A stretch of DNA of 64,000 bases from Fulvia fulva (Eukaryota; Ascomycota; Dothideomycetes; Mycosphaerellales; Mycosphaerellaceae). The notes below the pieces were generated by a model. That model searched no databases. It worked only from the letters and a program-made list of their open reading frames with translations, and had not been told where the DNA came from. Position numbers and translations under genes: made by a program. Below are positions 34,460 through 44,398 of the stretch, one piece after another; position 1 is the first letter of the stretch; every line of letters begins with the position of its first letter. The stretch is taken from assembly GCF_020509005.1 (NCBI RefSeq), contig NC_063020.1, forward strand, positions 3,844,001-3,908,000, in the 5' to 3' direction.

Positions 34460-35590
34460 TGTGTCCTGTAGGTGCCCGGCGTGGCTGCAGGAATGTCGTA
34501 GGATGCTACCGAGATGCAGACATGGGTGATGGCGAGATGATCGAAGGTCGTAGGTGTGTGTGTAGAGGTAAAGCGGCTCGCGAGAGGCGAAAGCAGAGCC
34601 GCGCTTGTCAAAGGCGAACCTGAACTTTCTCACATGCGGCTCAACTCGACGGCGTCAGATAGAGATTTGCTTTGCAGTTGACAGCTATCTCCTTGACTGA
34701 TGTTGATTGTATCGCAGACCTTGATCAGCAACAGGAGTCTCAACGTTATGCAGTTTGAACTGCAATGACAACGCAACACACGTCGATAAGCAAAGGTCGC
34801 GAACCAACAAGGCCTTGATCCCTGCCCACGATGTGTTCATCCCGTCGCACTAGAACTACTGGGACCGTGCCAGCGGGAGACTTGCGCTAAAGCGGCTGAC
34901 CGCTTGATCTGGAAAGTGAGCACACGACACACACGACACATGCCAGTCAGATATCTTCTGCGAGTTGAACATGGCTACGATGTACCGGGCCGGTGTATCT
35001 TGTACGTTGTTAGGAGATGGAAGCGCATGAATATGTGCAGCATAGGATGGAGGCATTGAACGAGGACGACGGCCAGCCAAGACGTTTTCTGACAGCCGCC
35101 ACGTGCTACATGTACCGACTTTCAGGTACATCCAGGTCCGTAGCTGGAAGTGCCGAGTGAGGAAGAAACGGCCTGGAAGTGTGGAAGTATGCCGCCATTC
35201 GATGGCAAGAAATCGATTTGAGAAGCGATGATACTTCACGGCTGTCCTCTGAACAACCATGAGCATCCAGCAAATACCAATGCTACGAGCCACTTTCATC
35301 GCCCCTACCAGGCCCTCGTCATCCACAAGCCGTCTCAACCACCACCTCCTCGCAACAACATCAAGTGCACACCCTCCGACTAGCATGTCGATCTTGCTAA
35401 GCCGCTCGCTTTCTCTTCAAAAATCCGCAAAATGCCCTCCTGCGCCTTCGCTAGTCCGATAAAAACGATTAAGTATATTTTGTGTACCCATCTGTCGTGT
35501 CTCATCATCAACTCGTGATGGCAATGCCGAAAACCAAAATGCCTCTCACCATATTCTCCTCGTTTTGGGAAGTCGCCAATTCGCCCCGCG
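34460..35590. other. Intergenic, CorA promoter
   Basis: 1.1 kb with a 67-codon plus ORF (35259-35462, Ser/Leu/Arg-rich, vaguely like a mitochondrial presequence) and a 176-codon minus ORF (34856-35386). Neither has recognisable domains, so I do not call them genes. Confidence 0.5.
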
Positions 35591-37375
35591 CTACTTCGCC
35601 GTTCGGCCGCCTCCTATTGCTCCAAAGTTGATGTCGTTCCGCTTTGGCGTGCTGTCAAAGTCCATGCTGAAGACCTCCTGCTCTTCTTCGATCCGCTGGC
35701 TGACGCTATTGCTGCTCAGCGCTCGATCCATGCTGGTCCTACCGGCAGATCCGTTCGACAGCGTTCTTGTGGGTGCTGGGGCTCCTTTCCCGCGTGCTGC
35801 ATCCAGCTTCGTACGTTGCAGCTCCTGTGTAAGCATGCTCATGCTAGCTTGTCGCGGAGGGCTGCTGAGGCCTGGACTCAATTCGCCATTCGATGAGAAG
35901 CCAGCAGAATGCGATGTAGGGAAGGAAGAGTCGCGCAAAGGTGAACCAACATGGCCAAGGCCATCTCGGGCCGCATTCTGTGAGAACATCCCCGAAAAGC
36001 GAGATCCTGGGCTGCCTGACAAATGCGGCGAAGTATGGCCAGATATCGAACGTCGCGAAGCTGCCAAGAACGAGGCTGGGCTGCCATCTTCGTGGTTGCG
36101 CGACGACCTCGACTCTTTCCTGGCCTTGATATCCGGGATCAGATCGTGTAGGCTAGACGGAAGTAGATCTTCTTCCCTTTCCGAGTCCGCTCCATCGTCA
36201 TCATCTGAGGACTCGATGAAGTTGCCCATCATGGGTGGTCGTGTGCCCAAGCTAGCTGACATGAAGTTGCGCGAGGCTCGTAGTCTATCCGAGTGTAGAG
36301 GTCGCTTCTCGAATGAGATCGGCTCGTCCGTGCCGCTTGGTGGTGAGGATCCCATGCTCGCGATCAAACTGTCCATACCTCGATCGCCGAAAGCTGAAGT
36401 GCGCAAGTCTCGTAGAGCCGTGCTGCCAAGCTGCGAGTTTCGAGGGAGGGAAGAAGGCGGAGAGTCTAGGTTCCATTTTGAGGGTACAGACGCTGCGAAA
36501 GGTCCATTGCGTGCGGCGAAAGATATGCCATTGCTGTCGAAAGAGTTTGGTAGAGGAGCGTCAAGCACAGATAGTCCTTTCTGAGGTGGTGAAGTCGCGA
36601 TGCGGTCTTGTTGCGGAGGTGAACCATATTTGGGTGATGCCGAGGTGTAAGTCATATCGATCTGGGGAGTGTCGTAGCCACTTCGCGGTGCATACTGGTA
36701 GTGCTCGAAATCCTGCGGCGTCATGTCTCCTCCATTCGGCCGTTGTTCGAGACCTTGCGCCTGCATTGACAGCAATCCTGGCGGTGGTTGACCATATGCT
36801 GAAGGTGGTGGAGGTTGTGGTGGACCCTGCATGTAACGCTGTGGCGGTGGATATGGCATCCGGGGGTTCACGACATGCCCATCCTGTGTGATATGTAGGA
36901 GGGCGCATTTTCTGCCAAATTTGCAGCCTCCCTTCGCAAAGTACTTGCAAGGTGCCGGTCGGGTCGTGGACTCGATATCGTGCGAGAATGGGCACATTGC
37001 GCCAGCTTGGCATTGCCCTTGGAGGAAGAACTTGCAAGGAACATGTTGAGTGTCTGCAGAGCCGCTTTTAGCTGCTGCCTTGCGCCCATTCCTGTGGCCG
37101 GTATACATACTCTTGTTCTTGGGCGGACTGACAGCCATACGCTGCGGTAGTCCGTTGCCGTTGCCTTCCATCATCGGGAAGCGCTGGTTGTTGCCCACCG
37201 GCATAGGCATTGCGCCATTCTGCCGCTCAATCTGCATTCTCGCACCCTGTGCTGTGTTCGCGATCGTGTCGATGGAGGCGGATCGCCGAGAGTGAGGTGG
37301 GAGAGGACGACGTGCGCCGTCGGCAGGCGAATATGGAGGATAAGGATTATTGTTGAGGTGCGGTTGCTGGTCCAT
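35591..37375 (-). CDS. CCCH-type zinc-finger protein, 594 aa
   Basis: Single-exon protein with two tandem CCCH fingers: Cys114-Phe-x...His132 (CKFFLQGQCQAGAMCPFSH) and Cys143...His161 (CKYFAKGGCKFGRKCALLH), both C-x7-C-x5-C-x3-H. Such fingers usually bind RNA. The N-terminus is Pro/Asn-rich, and the region after the fingers is Pro/Gln/Tyr-rich with YPPPQRYMQGPPQPPPP. The C-terminal half is Ser-rich and disordered, with an acidic cluster (SSDDDDGADSEREEDLL). The pattern resembles the yeast Lee1 and related mRNA-binding proteins, but I cannot assign an ortholog. It is transcribed away from the Ser/Thr-rich surface protein. Confidence 0.85.
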   Translation of the reverse strand: MDQQPHLNNNPYPPYSPADGARRPLPPHSRRSASIDTIANTAQGARMQIERQNGAMPMPVGNNQRFPMMEGNGNGLPQRMAVSPPKNKSMYTGHRNGRKAAAKSGSADTQHVPCKFFLQGQCQAGAMCPFSHDIESTTRPAPCKYFAKGGCKFGRKCALLHITQDGHVVNPRMPYPPPQRYMQGPPQPPPPSAYGQPPPGLLSMQAQGLEQRPNGGDMTPQDFEHYQYAPRSGYDTPQIDMTYTSASPKYGSPPQQDRIATSPPQKGLSVLDAPLPNSFDSNGISFAARNGPFAASVPSKWNLDSPPSSLPRNSQLGSTALRDLRTSAFGDRGMDSLIASMGSSPPSGTDEPISFEKRPLHSDRLRASRNFMSASLGTRPPMMGNFIESSDDDDGADSEREEDLLPSSLHDLIPDIKARKESRSSRNHEDGSPASFLAASRRSISGHTSPHLSGSPGSRFSGMFSQNAARDGLGHVGSPLRDSSFPTSHSAGFSSNGELSPGLSSPPRQASMSMLTQELQRTKLDAARGKGAPAPTRTLSNGSAGRTSMDRALSSNSVSQRIEEEQEVFSMDFDSTPKRNDINFGAIGGGRTAK

Positions 37376-39206
37376 CTTGAATTCGTGCTCGCGTGCGGCT
37401 TATCACATGCACCTCATCTCCCCACGCGGGGCGCTGGTTGACAGGGCGAGGCGTCTTGTGCTGCTGTAGAACTAGACCCGCGTGGCGATGTCGTGTATTG
37501 AAACCAGATGTCTGCGCTCTGGAGCTGCGATATGTTGCTGCAAGGCAGTATAGCAGATTCTGCTACCGATATGATCGAGAAAACGAGAAGGTGTTGCGTG
37601 GTCTGGTCCAAGGGTTTCTGGTAGATCCGGAGATTGATTGGCTTCTCAAGTGCCGGCACAGCCAAACCTTTGCCAGTCGCGCAGTGTCATCAGCCGCACT
37701 TCATGCATCAACAGCCGAAGTTGACGCTGGAAATCGGGCGACGAGATGGTGATAGATAAGGTGCAATGCGCAATGCAGAAGAGGCGATCACGTTCACGGC
37801 GGTGAGCCGCACAGCTGTCATCGTCATCGCCACATGACTTGAAGCTCAGCGACGGAAGTGTCTCAGAACATGCTCGCCCGGTTCTGCCCGCAGGAGGCCG
37901 CACGTGGGATGGCATGAAGACGGAAGCTGGAAAGGAAGACTGGAGCACAAGAGCATGTGATGGAGCACACAGGCGATGGGTGCGGAAAGCTGCATGATGG
38001 GACATGATTTGTGATGCACGTGGAGGGAATCCTCGGGCTGGGAAAGATTTGGCAGACGTGAGGCGACGTGGTCGTGGATGAGCTGGGACATACGAAACGG
38101 TATTGCGACCAGACGACGATATCCTGTCCATTGGATGACAGTAGGACCTCGCACGAGCCCCTGAAGATGTGTACCACAGCGGCGGGCCGCGTCTCGATGT
38201 TCCACTGCACAACTTTCAAAGGCCAGACTCCTGAAGCTATCAACCTCCTCCGTGCTTGCTTCGAGATTAGGTGCTACGCATTGTAGGCCTTTGGAATTTG
38301 CTGTAGGTCTGGGCTTAGACGATCATGATCGGATCCTATGGTTTTGCAAAATCTGCTCCAGCATTGAAGGCATACGGAAGGTGGAAGTCGAAACCTGGCC
38401 GTCGGATCGAGCGTTTGCTACTTTCAGCGGATACGCGATGGCAACGTGCAGATGGCCGCGATATTGATGGGAGATTGCAGGGCTGTATTGCCGTGATCTC
38501 ACATTTGCGATGGAATCCACTCAGATGCTGGCAACCTTGTGCATCATTGAGCTTCGCACGACATGTGATACTCTGCGTGCACCTCACGACGGTGCAAGGA
38601 AGCGACCAAGTCCATGTGAGTAAGGTGTCCCCCATCTCCTTCTCTCCAAGTGGGCGCCGCGCCTTCAAGCCTTCGCGATGATGTTATATCAGAAGCAGCA
38701 AACTCGACTTGAAACGCGGCAGTCATGCCTTCCTCATCTGGCAGTGCATGTCGTGGCTGCAGCGTGCCGAAACTGCCACTAGCTAGTGCCGACTAGCGTG
38801 CTTGCCAGCATTCGACATCACTTCGCGGGTTTGTCAACTTCAGATGACAACCTTGCCCTCACCCTCTTTCACGCCCGTCAACCGACCAACACCCACACTC
38901 GTTACCTCCTTTTACAGCACGCTCTCACCTTCAGTCAATCCTTCTGTGCACATCACGCAGTCACTCGCTACTCCCACGCCGCCTTCACGATGATCTTCAG
39001 CGTTCTGGCCCTTGTGGCCATCACGATTGCTGGCGTCGATGCCAACTACTGGAATGGCACCGCCTATAGAACTGGGTAAGTGCATGCATCCCACCTCATG
39101 TTGCGACTGGATCTGGAGCTGGACTCGCCGCAGGGCCTCCTTGGAACCAACAGCAACCTACCACAGCACCAGTCAGCACACGCAGCCTTTTTGAGAGCAT
39201 ATCAGA
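37376..39206. other. Long divergent intergenic region with a possible signal-peptide exon
   Basis: 1.8 kb between divergent genes. Near its end an ATG at 38990 opens a good signal peptide (MIFSVLALVAITIAGVDA) that stops at a GTAAGT donor at 39077. It could be a separate tiny gene or an alternative first exon of the next gene. The rest shows nothing. Confidence 0.5.
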
Positions 39207-41828
39207 ATGGGAAACGGATCTAAACACGCGGTGCGGCCTCGACCTGGGCGCGATGGCAGTGGACCCATGTGTGGGATCCCCTCTAGAGTAGAGCCTGGAC
39301 GCCCTATCTCGAAGGCTGAGCGCGACTCCCGGCAGGACTCCGTCATTTCGGGCGCGCGTAGTGCTTCGAGTTCACCGACGCTTACAAAGCAGCTTTTCTG
39401 GTCCAATTCCCGCCCTCATGCGCGGCACGACGCCTTACACGCTCCCGCTCGCTACCCACTGGCGGCAATACTCACGAATCTGATCTGGATTCTGCTTATA
39501 TTTGGCGGCCTCTATGTCGTGATCGAATACTTACTCAATGCAACCAGGGTCAACGCAACTGAGACTTGCAGTCCCACGACCGTCTACGTTCCTTTCACCG
39601 CTACAATCACATCAACAGCCTGGACAACTTCAATCTCCAGCGAGGCACCCACTCCCTCGACCACGACCGTTACTGTCACCGCTTCCACTACCTCGACGCT
39701 GTCCACCGCTCTTACTGAGACGGTCACTGTCACGGCAACTGTCACGGCTTCGCCATCCTCAAGCTCAAGCACGCTCGATGGGACGACCTCCAGCAGCGCG
39801 GCCGCTGTCTCTGCTGCTGCAGCTCCCCCAGATACAACGATTACCCTGGCGTCCACCACCACGATCTCGTCAACGACTACGGTCACACCTACGGTAACAG
39901 CACCCGAGTTTACGTCAAGCAGCTTCAGCCTCATGTCTCCTGATTCGACAACGACCTTGACAAGCACCAGCTATACCACAATTTTGCTGTCCAGGGTGTC
40001 GTCATCCCGTTCTGCCTACACCGGTATCAATACCTCTGGATGGAACGTCTCGAGCACGGCATCGCCTCAATCCCCGCCTGGCCCCACGACCACAACAATG
40101 ACCAACATCGTCTACTTTGGCAATGACAACACCACAAGCTCGACTACTACCGTCCGCATCACAACGACAGTTGGAGCCACAATCACGTCCGTCTACACGC
40201 CTCCGGCCTTTGTTACCGACATTAGCGGCACATTGACCACGATCTCAGCCACACCAGCGACCATCACATACACTGTGACAGGCGAGCCAGCATTCACCAC
40301 AAGCTTGACCGCATCAAGCAACGAAGCGGGAGCTGTGTCTCATGCACCGAACCCTCCGCCTTATGGCTTGCCGTCACAACCAATATCTGCTGCAACATCT
40401 GGCAATCCTAACACGACCGCATCAAGCCAGCAGACATCTCTACCATACACTGGTCCGGTCACAATCACAAGCTTCGTTGACGGGCATGGCACCACTTTCA
40501 CTGTCGAGAACACTCCTGTTGGTACCACCCCGATGTCTCCGCCGCCTTCTAACAGCACAACGACTAGAGCATCCACAAGCAGTTTTCCGACCGGTCCAGT
40601 AGCTTCAGAGTCAAGCACCTTTGGTGGTTCTACATCCCCTGGATGGTTTGAGACTTCAAGCTCTGGTGCAACGACCTTTGCCGACAGCACAATATCTTCG
40701 CTAGTAGCCGTGGCCACATCCACTCTGGTTGCCTTTGGCTCTACAACAGTCCTGACAATCTCGAGCACCGTATCAGCGCAGCCAAGCCCATTACCAACAG
40801 AGGGCGACGCTTCCACTGAACCGGCATCGATCGTGAGCGTCGTCTCAACACAGGTGTTATCAGGATCGACAGAAGTGATCACTATCTTAAGCACGATCTC
40901 AGCCGAGACGGTCACTTCTGGTGTGTCGGAGACCTCCACAGAGGTTTCAGCTGCCTCTACTGCAGGAAGCTCGTCGCAGACCTCAACCCGGCGTCTCTCA
41001 AGTACTTTGAGTCGCTCCACGCCGACGTCGCAACCGGACAACTCATCGCGTCAGTCGACATCCCGCACTCAATCTCCATCGCGAAGCAGCTCGACCACGG
41101 CCACGCCAAGCTCTCGACCAGCTCGCACGTCCTCTTCCAGCTTCAGCAACCCCTTCCCGGCCACTTCCGCGACTGCTATCCCAACCGCTGGATGCGGTGA
41201 ACAGGGCGACTTCACGATGACCTTTGACGACCTGCCCACCTATCATCCCACGAAGCGACAGATCAACAATCAGACCAACGGAACGGACATCACACAATAC
41301 CCACCGCTCAGTCAGAGACCATACCGCCACATGCTCTTCAGCCAGGGCTACGTGTATGCGCCAAAGGCCGCTGAGCCCTTTTCACCCGTCTCACCACCCA
41401 ATGTTGCCGCCTTTGTCGACCCCATGAAGGCCGGCCGTCCACCTCTCAACAGCCCCGTCGAGCCTGGTGAGATCGGAACGTACGACGAGGATAACTCTGC
41501 TTTCTACTTCGACGCGAAGTCTGCATATCTCGGCTGCTCTAACCCAGGCCCGGACGACTGCACGATTGAAGCGACACCGTATACCTACAACACCACTCTC
41601 GGAGATGAAGTGGCTGGTCAGGCCGTCAACTTTACGATGTCGCCATGCATACAGAACTGCACACTCGAGAAGGCCACCTTCCCAAGCAACGGCTTCAAGC
41701 GCCTCAGTGGCCTGCAGTTCCGAGCAGTAGCTGACAGCAAGCCACGCATGTTCTTTATCGACGACATGGCGATGGAGTGGTCGAACAGCTCATGCTCTGC
41801 TGGTATGACTCGACAGCGTACGCGGTAA
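39207..41828 (+). CDS. Ser/Thr-rich membrane-anchored surface protein, 873 aa
   Basis: Begins MGNGSKHAV with a basic cytoplasmic-looking N-terminus and a single TM/signal-anchor helix (NLIWILLIFGGLYVVIEYLL, near residues 92-111). About 550 residues of Thr/Ser/Pro-rich mucin-like stalk follow, with TTTV/TVTAT repeats that would be heavily O-glycosylated. The C-terminal 220 residues form a Cys-containing domain starting CGEQGDFTMTFDDLP and containing YRHMLFSQGYVYAP, SCSAG and paired cysteines. That domain type (a FDDLP-type beta-sandwich) recurs in Dothideomycete surface proteins of unknown function. The topology would place the stalk and domain in the cell wall. An upstream exon with a cleavable signal peptide could be spliced in frame through acceptor 39205. 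Confidence 0.85.
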   Translation: MGNGSKHAVRPRPGRDGSGPMCGIPSRVEPGRPISKAERDSRQDSVISGARSASSSPTLTKQLFWSNSRPHARHDALHAPARYPLAAILTNLIWILLIFGGLYVVIEYLLNATRVNATETCSPTTVYVPFTATITSTAWTTSISSEAPTPSTTTVTVTASTTSTLSTALTETVTVTATVTASPSSSSSTLDGTTSSSAAAVSAAAAPPDTTITLASTTTISSTTTVTPTVTAPEFTSSSFSLMSPDSTTTLTSTSYTTILLSRVSSSRSAYTGINTSGWNVSSTASPQSPPGPTTTTMTNIVYFGNDNTTSSTTTVRITTTVGATITSVYTPPAFVTDISGTLTTISATPATITYTVTGEPAFTTSLTASSNEAGAVSHAPNPPPYGLPSQPISAATSGNPNTTASSQQTSLPYTGPVTITSFVDGHGTTFTVENTPVGTTPMSPPPSNSTTTRASTSSFPTGPVASESSTFGGSTSPGWFETSSSGATTFADSTISSLVAVATSTLVAFGSTTVLTISSTVSAQPSPLPTEGDASTEPASIVSVVSTQVLSGSTEVITILSTISAETVTSGVSETSTEVSAASTAGSSSQTSTRRLSSTLSRSTPTSQPDNSSRQSTSRTQSPSRSSSTTATPSSRPARTSSSSFSNPFPATSATAIPTAGCGEQGDFTMTFDDLPTYHPTKRQINNQTNGTDITQYPPLSQRPYRHMLFSQGYVYAPKAAEPFSPVSPPNVAAFVDPMKAGRPPLNSPVEPGEIGTYDEDNSAFYFDAKSAYLGCSNPGPDDCTIEATPYTYNTTLGDEVAGQAVNFTMSPCIQNCTLEKATFPSNGFKRLSGLQFRAVADSKPRMFFIDDMAMEWSNSSCSAGMTRQRTR

Positions 41829-42516
41829 GCCTGCGGTGCTTTGAAGAGAAAGTTATTGTCTGTCGTGCGGGTTGGCCCGGCGAACCCAGGACTGCATGCG
41901 CATGCGTCGTTGTTACATCGGAGCCTTGGCTGCCTGGCGCGGCCGAGCAAATGAGATAGATGGTTCTGTAATAATATGCAAAGATGTTTCTGTGCACTCA
42001 ATCTGACCCGCACTGAACGTGAGATACCACCAAAAGTTGTTCTTTATTGCCATGCTGATGTATCGTATGCTGAGATCGCCAGCTTGTAGGGGCCGACTTG
42101 CTGAGGCATGGGCGTGGGGGAACAAGTAGATTTGCGCCTAGTCTTGCAGTGGTCGCAAGCCTTGAATCAGGGGACATTCAGGCGTTTGCGACAGCGGCGT
42201 GTACCATGAGCAACGTTGGTTTTGATCCATGCTCGAAACCGATGCCGTAGTGCTTGTGGTATATGGCGACGTTGCAGACGCTGCCGACACCGTGACCGAC
42301 GTGTGGTAGGCGTTGTTGTGTGAGTGCATGCAGATGTGGGCAGTGTCATGAATGATGCAGACGAGCTCGGTGTAAGGATTGAGGATTGCATGCGACGAGA
42401 AACAGGCAGGCACTGACACATCATGGACGACAACGAGGGAAAGGAAGGGGATGGGAAGATTTTCTTCTCCAGTCGCCAGCGACGCACGCCAACAAGCTGA
42501 TGGAAAAGGTTATTGT
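41829..42516. other. Intergenic, start of gene-poor island
   Basis: 3' flank of the surface protein and unremarkable sequence. Nothing coding was recognised. Confidence 0.5.
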
Positions 42517-42655
42517 GGAGAAGGTGGGAATCGAACACCACATTTTATTCATGAGTTTGGTATGGTACTGGCGGACGGTTGCCACTCGTCGCATGTCAGG
42601 AACGAGTGAAGACAGCGAGAGCCCCTCGTGTGTCCTTCCGTTGGACGAGCTCCCC
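42517..42655 (-). ncRNA. tRNA-like element, copy A
   Basis: On the minus strand the 139-nt segment opens with GGGGAGC, then UC, a D-arm GUCC-AACGGAA-GGAC, a stem CACGA, an insert of about 70 nt, UCAUG, a variable loop, a T-arm with GUUCGAU, and the closing CUUCUCC. It has an A-box-like TCGTCCAACGG and a B-box-like TGTTCGATTCC. The acceptor has one mismatch (C7-C66) and the anticodon stem one C-A mismatch, so it is somewhat decayed. No U33 or normal anticodon loop is visible. First of three copies within 560 bases. Confidence 0.6.
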
Positions 42656-42703
42656 GAAAGTAGGTGTGCTGTAAGGAGCGAGGTTTCTGCCGTCAAGGCG
42701 GAT

Positions 42704-42838
42704 GGCGATGGAGGGAGTCGAACACCTCGTCTCTCAGCTTGAATGGTACTGGCGTAATGAGCTTGCCACCCGCAGCGTGTCGAAAGAATGAAGACACCGT
42801 TGGGCCCACCGAGGATCCTGCCGTTGGACGACACCACC
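42704..42838 (-). ncRNA. tRNA-like element, copy B
   Basis: 135 nt on the minus strand. The acceptor GGUGGUG pairs with CAUCGCC at all seven positions (two G-U), the D-stem GUCC pairs with GGAU, and the central stem CUCGG pairs with CUGAG. The T-arm is GAGG-(U)-G-UUCGACU-CCCUC with one bulged U. Its stem sequences differ from those of copy E, yet pairing is kept. The 60-70 nt insert contains the family motif CGCCAGTACC. An unusual tRNA with a long intron, a tRNA-derived retroelement body, or a structured non-coding RNA would all fit. Confidence 0.6.
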
Positions 42839-42996
42839 TGAATGTTGGTTGCCGTAAAGGCCATGGAGGTCTGCGATGATGAAGTCAGCTGGACGCGGAG
42901 GGCGGGGATGGCTTACCTGGATTTCCGCAATGATGGCGATGATGCGACCGGCGACCACGAACGACAAAGGTTGTCGACGCCATAGAAGTGGCGGAT

Positions 42997-43068
42997 AGAG
43001 AAGGGAGGAATTGAACACACCATCTCGTGGTACTGCTGTGCTTGGATCTTGACGACCAACCGAAGGAC
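42997..43068 (-). repeat. tRNA-like element, degenerate copy C
   Basis: A shortened, decayed member of the same family. The minus strand keeps the motif GCAGTACCA, a T-arm like GTGTTCAATTCC and a rough 5' half with GGTCGTCAAGATCC, but the D-loop GG motif and much of the insert are missing. Ends are approximate. Confidence 0.45.
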
Positions 43069-44061
43069 CACCTCGTTACCAAAGACGGAGACTCAGATAT
43101 TCCGTCCTGGGCGCAAATTCGCCCTCGTGCGGTGCCGTGGCGGTGGAGACTGCCTGCTGCGGTTTCGTTCCTAGGAGCGCGCACGCTCATGTTGCTTGCG
43201 TGTCGCACTTCATTGCAGAAAGTTCCACATGCTGTTGTGTAGCAGTGGGGCTGGTAGTCTTCTGTATTGCGATTGCTGCCGCCGCTTCATTACCATAGCG
43301 ATGCAGTCTACGATAATGCAAAGGAGAAGGTGCGAGGATGGTACGAAGCAGGGAAGTCAACATGGTCTTGGCGTGCAGTGCCAAGACCGTCCTTCTGCAA
43401 CTTCAGCTGCCAAGATAAGCATTCTTTACCTGACAATATCACGTCCTGTACGTTGTTGCTCTTATCGCTGCAAGGTCATGTCGCTACGGTGCAGCATTGT
43501 CTGGTTGGAGACACCACATTGAGCTTCCCAGAGACGCTGCGGTATGTACATTCGAGAACGTCGCTTGCGCCAAGTTGCCACTCCCGCCGGCTGCAACTTC
43601 TGACGACCTGCATCGACACATCACAAGCTCTCAGGCCGGATGCAGCTTACAAAGTAGCAGGTTTGCTGATCTGTACGTGATGCAACGACCAAATAGTTCG
43701 TGGTCGTTGAACTATGTCCCCGGCCTTTCTCCATAATCAGTCGAATATCTCCCCACCAGCCCCGACCACCATGAAGACCATTACCTAGCCCAGCAAGCGT
43801 TGATGCTCTTGCAGTCATGCAGCGGACGAACACGTCTATTTCGACCAAGAGGCACGGCGATAGTAGCGGGGAGGACAGTAGATGTTCTGATCTGCTGAAC
43901 GCTCGCAAAATCTGGGTCAATTCGCGAATTCAGGAAAACAGCGATTTGAACGACCTAGAGAGAAGAATTGCTCGTGCGCAGCGTAAATGCTACATCTGGC
44001 TGAAATAAGCTCTGCACTTCGCGTGCTATAGTGGAGCGCCACCATGGCATCACCCTCTGCT
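43069..44061. other. Intergenic, nothing recognised
   Basis: About 1 kb of the gene-poor island. Overlapping ORFs at 43196-43522 and 43267-43680 look like chance frames. Confidence 0.5.
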
Positions 44062-44398
44062 TTACGTGCACTCGGTGTTGTAAACGGAACCCGAGTACAC
44101 AGTATAGCACTGACTGTCCACACGAGAGCACTGAAAGGGAGTCAGTAGATGGTCAAATCGGATGTGTAATGGTTACGCACCCTTCCCGAAGTGCATCGAT
44201 AAGGTAGGCCTTGCACGACGCATCGCCCATCCGGGCCGGAGCATTTCTATGTGGATCTTAGTGGCGAATAACGAGGCTCAAAGGGAACACACGTACATCA
44301 AACATCGTTTCCTCACGGCGACCTAGACCTTCGCTGGCGGGCTTCGGGAAAGCGTATGCTACTCCAGCACACCAGGCAAGGAGGACAAGGATATTCAT
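44062..44398 (-). CDS. Small secreted cysteine-rich protein, 78 aa, three exons
   Basis: Exons are 44398-44297, 44246-44181 and 44130-44062, all phase 0. Intron 1 (50 nt) has GTACGT, CACTAAG and CATAG; intron 2 (50 nt) has GTGCGT, CTACTGAC and TTTCAG. Two introns this well formed in such a short gene are strong evidence. The protein has a signal peptide (MNILVLLAWCAGVAYA) and a short propeptide-like stretch with RR. The compact mature part has six cysteines, including KCSGPDGRC, YRCTSGRC and DSQCYTV, with a final Cys two residues from the end. Size and pattern fit candidate effectors or antimicrobial-type peptides; activity is inference only. No homolog is recognised. Confidence 0.8.

Noticed and set aside
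35259..35462. 67-codon plus ORF resembling a mitochondrial presequence
   Set aside because: Short, Ser/Arg/Leu-rich composition can arise by chance; no second exon or homology seen.
35565..36584. 339-codon plus-strand ORF
   Set aside because: Antisense to the CCCH zinc-finger protein, Ser/Arg-rich shadow.
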